A stretch of DNA of 35,502 bases from JBPOIC01 sp052034865 (lineage in GTDB: Bacteria > UBA10199 > JADFYH01). The notes below the pieces were generated by a model. That model searched no databases. It was not told where the DNA came from and saw nothing but the letters and a program-made list of their open reading frames with translations. Shown here in pieces: positions 32,499 to 35,502 of the stretch. Both the position numbers and the translations under genes were made by a program. Positions within the stretch are counted from its first letter, which is position 1; each line of letters begins with the position of its first letter. The stretch is taken from NCBI GenBank assembly GCA_052034865.1, contig JBPOIC010000016.1, positions 1-35,502 on the forward strand, written 5' to 3'.

Positions 32499-35293
32499 AA
32501 AACAGTCCAACCATAGATCGCCTGATCATCAATTCCCCATACAGGGAACCCGAACATTATCACGAATATATGCGGGAGAGCCGGAGTTTTACGCTACAAG
32601 ACGGCAGAAGACCTGCGGGTTATGTGATTGCGTCGGAAAGCTCGCGTTCGTTCGACGACCCCGGCCAATTTGTCGAGATACCTCTCGTCAACCGGATACG
32701 CCCACGCGTGAAAGCATGGCGCGAGGGAAGTTTTGCAGGTGTCACAGGCGTTACCAAACGACTCTTGGAGCATTGGTATGACAAGGAACGTTATACCCCC
32801 GGTGGCGGCATCAATCCATTTTTCTTTTGCCAGTTAGAGGCCATCGAGACGCTGATCTGGCTTTGCGAAGCGCCTGATTCTGAAAAGGTGGGCATCGATA
32901 TAACCTCCGACGGCGGTGAATTCCAGCGACTATGCGCAAAGATGGCTACTGGCACAGGCAAGACCGTTGTTATGGCCATGATGATTGCGTGGCAAATCTT
33001 GAACAAGGTCGCCTACCCGCAGGATATCCGCTTCTCAAAACATATATTCGTCGTTGCTCCCGGCCTGACGGTCAAAAGTCGCCTGAGTGTGCTCTACCCT
33101 TCAGAGTTGAACAATTTCTATGATGCCTTCAACATAGTTCCCTCCGCCATGCTCGATAAATTGCGCCAAGGCAAAGTCATGGTGAAAAACTGGCATGCAT
33201 TGAATTGGGAAACCGAAGAAAAAGTGAAAAAACGCCGCTCGGTCGACAAACGTGGTGCGAAAAGTGATGAAGCCTATGTTCGTGAAGTCTTGGAAAGTAT
33301 GGCTGGGGCACAGAATATCCTCGTGATCAACGATGAAGCTCACCATGCGTGGCGTGTGCCCGCCGAATCCAAGGTCAAAGGCGTGGCAAAGGAAGATATC
33401 GAAGAGGCGACAAAGTGGATCGGCGGCCTAGATCGCATTCATCGCACGCGAGGTATCCTGCGTTGCTACGACTTCTCTGCGACGCCATTCGCTCCTTCTG
33501 GAAAGCGCAGTTCGGAGGAGGCGTTATTCGCATGGATCGTCAGCGATTTTGGATTGAACGATGCGATTGAAGCCGGTCTGGTGAAAACCCCGCGCATTGT
33601 GGTGCGCGACGACGCGATACCAGATGCAAAGACGTTCAAGTCCCGTCTCTACCATATTTACGCCGATTCAGAGGTGAAAGATGACATCAACCGCAAGGCA
33701 GAGCCACAAGATGCGCTCCCAAGTTTGATTACCAACGCCTATTATCTTTTGGGTTACGACTGGCGCGAAACCATGCGCGCATGGCGGGCCGCCGGTCATA
33801 CAATACCACCAGTGATGATCACCGTGGCAAATCGCACGGAAACTGCCGCACGCATTGCATACGCGTTCGACCACAAGAAAATCCTCATTGATGAATTGTG
33901 CGATCCAGAAAAGACGCTCCGTATCGATTCCAAGGTACTGGAAATGGCCGAGGCCAGTGAAGAAGCAGTAATGGAAATTGCCGAAGAATCTGGTGAAGAA
34001 GAAAAAGGCGACAGAAAACTTACCAAGAAAGAAGAAGCTGAATGGCTACGCCGCAAAGTAGACACCGTCGGCCAGATCGGTCAACCCGGTGTTCAGATTC
34101 AAAATGTCATCTCAGTAGGCATGCTGTCAGAAGGCTGGGATGCAAAAACCGTCACGCACATCATGGGACTACGGGCGTTCTCAAGCCAATTGCTCTGTGA
34201 ACAGGTGGTGGGGCGCGGACTGCGTCGCACAGCGTACGAGGTCAATGCGGATGGACTGTTCGAGCCAGAATACGTCAACATTTTCGGCGTGCCTTTCACC
34301 TTCTTGCCGCACGAGTCTCCTGAAGGTGCCGTGCCGCCACCTCCAGCACCCAAAACTCGTATTGAACCAGACCCTAAGAAGGAACAATATGCGATGCGCT
34401 GGCCGAATATCATTCGTATCAATTATAATTACCGACCAAAGTTGGAATTGGATATCCAGACCATCACGCCACTGACTTTGCGTGTAGAAAAAACCATCCT
34501 CACTGCGGAAATGGCACAGGCGATCGGCGGCAAGCCTGATCTCTCCAAAGCATCACAAATCGAACTGGAGAAATTGGCGCGCGACCAACGGCTACAGCGC
34601 ATCATCTTTCAGACGGCGAGTAACGTTTACGATCAGATGCGGACGCACTGGAAAGGCAACCGCGAAATGCTGCTTGCCCAGGTGATCAACATTGTAGAGA
34701 AGTTTATACAGTCCGATCGCATCGTGATCAACCCGCCGTTATTTGAAACCGACCCGCTTCGGCGACGGCTTATCATCACCCTCAATATGAACGAGGTGGT
34801 GCAACATCTTTGGGGAGCGATCAAAGAAACCAATCAGGAAAGCATTGAACCGGTCTTCGACAAAGATCACCCGATTCGGAACACAAGTAATATGAATACC
34901 TGGTACACAGGCAGGCCGTGTGACCCCACACAGCGTTCCCATATCAATTTCTGCGTTCATGACGGTGCGTGGGAATCGACAGAATCCTATGAATTGGATC
35001 GTAATAAGCATGTCGAAGCATGGGTGAAGAATGATCACCTGGGATTTGAGATTCTTTATATCCACCAGGGAGTAGTGAAAAAATACTGGCCGGACTACCT
35101 GATCCGACTCAACAACGGCCAGCACCTAATTTTGGAAACAAAGGGGCAGGATTCTTCGGTGGTGCAAGCTAAGAAAAAAGCTGCCGAGGAGTGGGTGCAG
35201 GCCATCAACGCTCATCGTGGTTTTGGGACTTGGCATTATGCCATATCCTTTCATCCGAAGGATGTGGATGGAATTTTGAAAAAACACACCTGA
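32495..35293 (+). CDS. DEAH helicase-nuclease, type III Res-like (BPTD_3080-type)
   Basis: Likely the restriction partner of the Mod-like protein. Helicase motifs in order: ATGTGKT (151-157), DEAHH (280-284), SATPF (328-332), then SEGWDAKTV and QVVGRGLRR in the second RecA lobe. The C-terminal nuclease has PDYLIRL and LETKG with Asp867, Glu881 and Lys883 of a PD-(D/E)XK site. The 932-residue size and pairing with a long methyltransferase match what I recall of the BPTD_3080 family. No frameshift is visible, so the system looks intact. Confidence 0.92.
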   Translation: MKNSPTIDRLIINSPYREPEHYHEYMRESRSFTLQDGRRPAGYVIASESSRSFDDPGQFVEIPLVNRIRPRVKAWREGSFAGVTGVTKRLLEHWYDKERYTPGGGINPFFFCQLEAIETLIWLCEAPDSEKVGIDITSDGGEFQRLCAKMATGTGKTVVMAMMIAWQILNKVAYPQDIRFSKHIFVVAPGLTVKSRLSVLYPSELNNFYDAFNIVPSAMLDKLRQGKVMVKNWHALNWETEEKVKKRRSVDKRGAKSDEAYVREVLESMAGAQNILVINDEAHHAWRVPAESKVKGVAKEDIEEATKWIGGLDRIHRTRGILRCYDFSATPFAPSGKRSSEEALFAWIVSDFGLNDAIEAGLVKTPRIVVRDDAIPDAKTFKSRLYHIYADSEVKDDINRKAEPQDALPSLITNAYYLLGYDWRETMRAWRAAGHTIPPVMITVANRTETAARIAYAFDHKKILIDELCDPEKTLRIDSKVLEMAEASEEAVMEIAEESGEEEKGDRKLTKKEEAEWLRRKVDTVGQIGQPGVQIQNVISVGMLSEGWDAKTVTHIMGLRAFSSQLLCEQVVGRGLRRTAYEVNADGLFEPEYVNIFGVPFTFLPHESPEGAVPPPPAPKTRIEPDPKKEQYAMRWPNIIRINYNYRPKLELDIQTITPLTLRVEKTILTAEMAQAIGGKPDLSKASQIELEKLARDQRLQRIIFQTASNVYDQMRTHWKGNREMLLAQVINIVEKFIQSDRIVINPPLFETDPLRRRLIITLNMNEVVQHLWGAIKETNQESIEPVFDKDHPIRNTSNMNTWYTGRPCDPTQRSHINFCVHDGAWESTESYELDRNKHVEAWVKNDHLGFEILYIHQGVVKKYWPDYLIRLNNGQHLILETKGQDSSVVQAKKKAAEEWVQAINAHRGFGTWHYAISFHPKDVDGILKKHT

Positions 35294-35312
35294 TCAAATA
35301 AGAGAAAGATAA

Positions 35313-35502
35313 ATGACGACCTTCAGATCCGACATAGAAAAAGCTTTAGACGAATTGAAAGCGTATGAAGCAGGGATGAAGTTTCAGGCCCTTGCCGTTG
35401 TTATCGCCAAACAAAAGTGGCCACTACTTATCGCTTGTGAGAGAAAATGGGATCTTGGAGTCGATGCACATATCCCTCCTGAGTTATCAAAAAATGGAGA
35501 TC
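35313..35502 (+). CDS. Third gene of the defence operon, cut by window edge
   Basis: The frame is open from ATG 35313 to the last base (63 codons). The visible N-terminus reads MTTFRSDIEKALDELKAYEA, then GMKFQALAVVIAKQKWPLLI and ACERKWDLGVDA. The pattern of Phe-Gln-x-Leu-Ala plus ERKWDLGVDA resembles the start of Mrr/restriction-endonuclease-like domains, but too little is present to assign it. It lies 19 bp after the helicase-nuclease gene, so co-transcription is likely. Confidence 0.8.
   Translation, partial: MTTFRSDIEKALDELKAYEAGMKFQALAVVIAKQKWPLLIACERKWDLGVDAHIPPELSKNGD

Larger units (their letters stand above)
22521..35502. mobile_element. Integrated phage-like element at tRNA-Glu; right end outside window
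   Basis: The left boundary is the 3' end of tRNA-Glu. Contents: large serine recombinase, phage recombination and replication genes, a divergent HTH switch, and a methyltransferase/nuclease defence pair. Composition shifts visibly toward higher GC at the boundary. I found no second copy of the tRNA 3' end in the window, so the right attachment site must lie beyond 35502. No structural phage genes are seen, so prophage, satellite or other integrative element all remain possible. Confidence 0.78.

Noticed and set aside
22521..35502. CRISPR array or toxin-antitoxin cassette in the element
   Set aside because: No regularly spaced repeats were seen, and the small genes near 28.6-29.2 kb do not match a toxin family I recognise.

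Overview
The window joins two very different pieces of DNA. Positions 1 to about 22520 look like the conserved chromosome of a Gram-negative bacterium. They hold the 3' part of the S10 operon and the complete spc and alpha operons as one co-directional run (rplD to rplQ). A phospholipid/leucine block (psd, pssA, leuA) follows, then a tRNA-Thr, a convergent plsB, and a tRNA-Lys/tRNA-Glu pair. The psd-pssA-leuA order, the large PlsB, the zinc-type ribosomal proteins and the moderate AT-richness fit a Deltaproteobacteria-like lineage. I cannot name a genus from sequence alone.

From 22521 to the right edge the DNA is visibly more GC-rich and reads as an integrated mobile element placed at the 3' end of tRNA-Glu. 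Its left end carries a large serine recombinase whose last 12 codons and stop codon lie inside the tRNA gene. Upstream on the same (minus) strand is a phage-type recombination/replication cassette: RecT-like annealing protein, PD-(D/E)XK exonuclease, coiled-coil protein, replication-initiator-like protein with a (Gln-Glu)7 tract, DnaC/IstB-type ATPase, a small protein, then the recombinase. A Cro-like HTH gene heads this leftward block, with a strong promoter placed so that its mRNA should be leaderless. A CI-like HTH regulator diverges from it.

Rightward from the regulator lies a defence module: an 835-residue beta-class adenine methyltransferase (type III Mod-like) overlapping by 4 bp a 932-residue DEAH helicase/PD-(D/E)XK nuclease, and then a third gene cut by the window edge. 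No capsid, tail or lysis genes are in the window, so prophage, satellite or other integrative element cannot be separated here.

Most interesting points: the recombinase reading into the tRNA with a long imperfect inverted repeat beside it, the predicted leaderless Cro-like transcript, the Mod/nuclease pair with its third gene, the compact inverted-repeat element after tRNA-Thr, mutually exclusive hairpins before leuA, and basic tails on L30 and L17.
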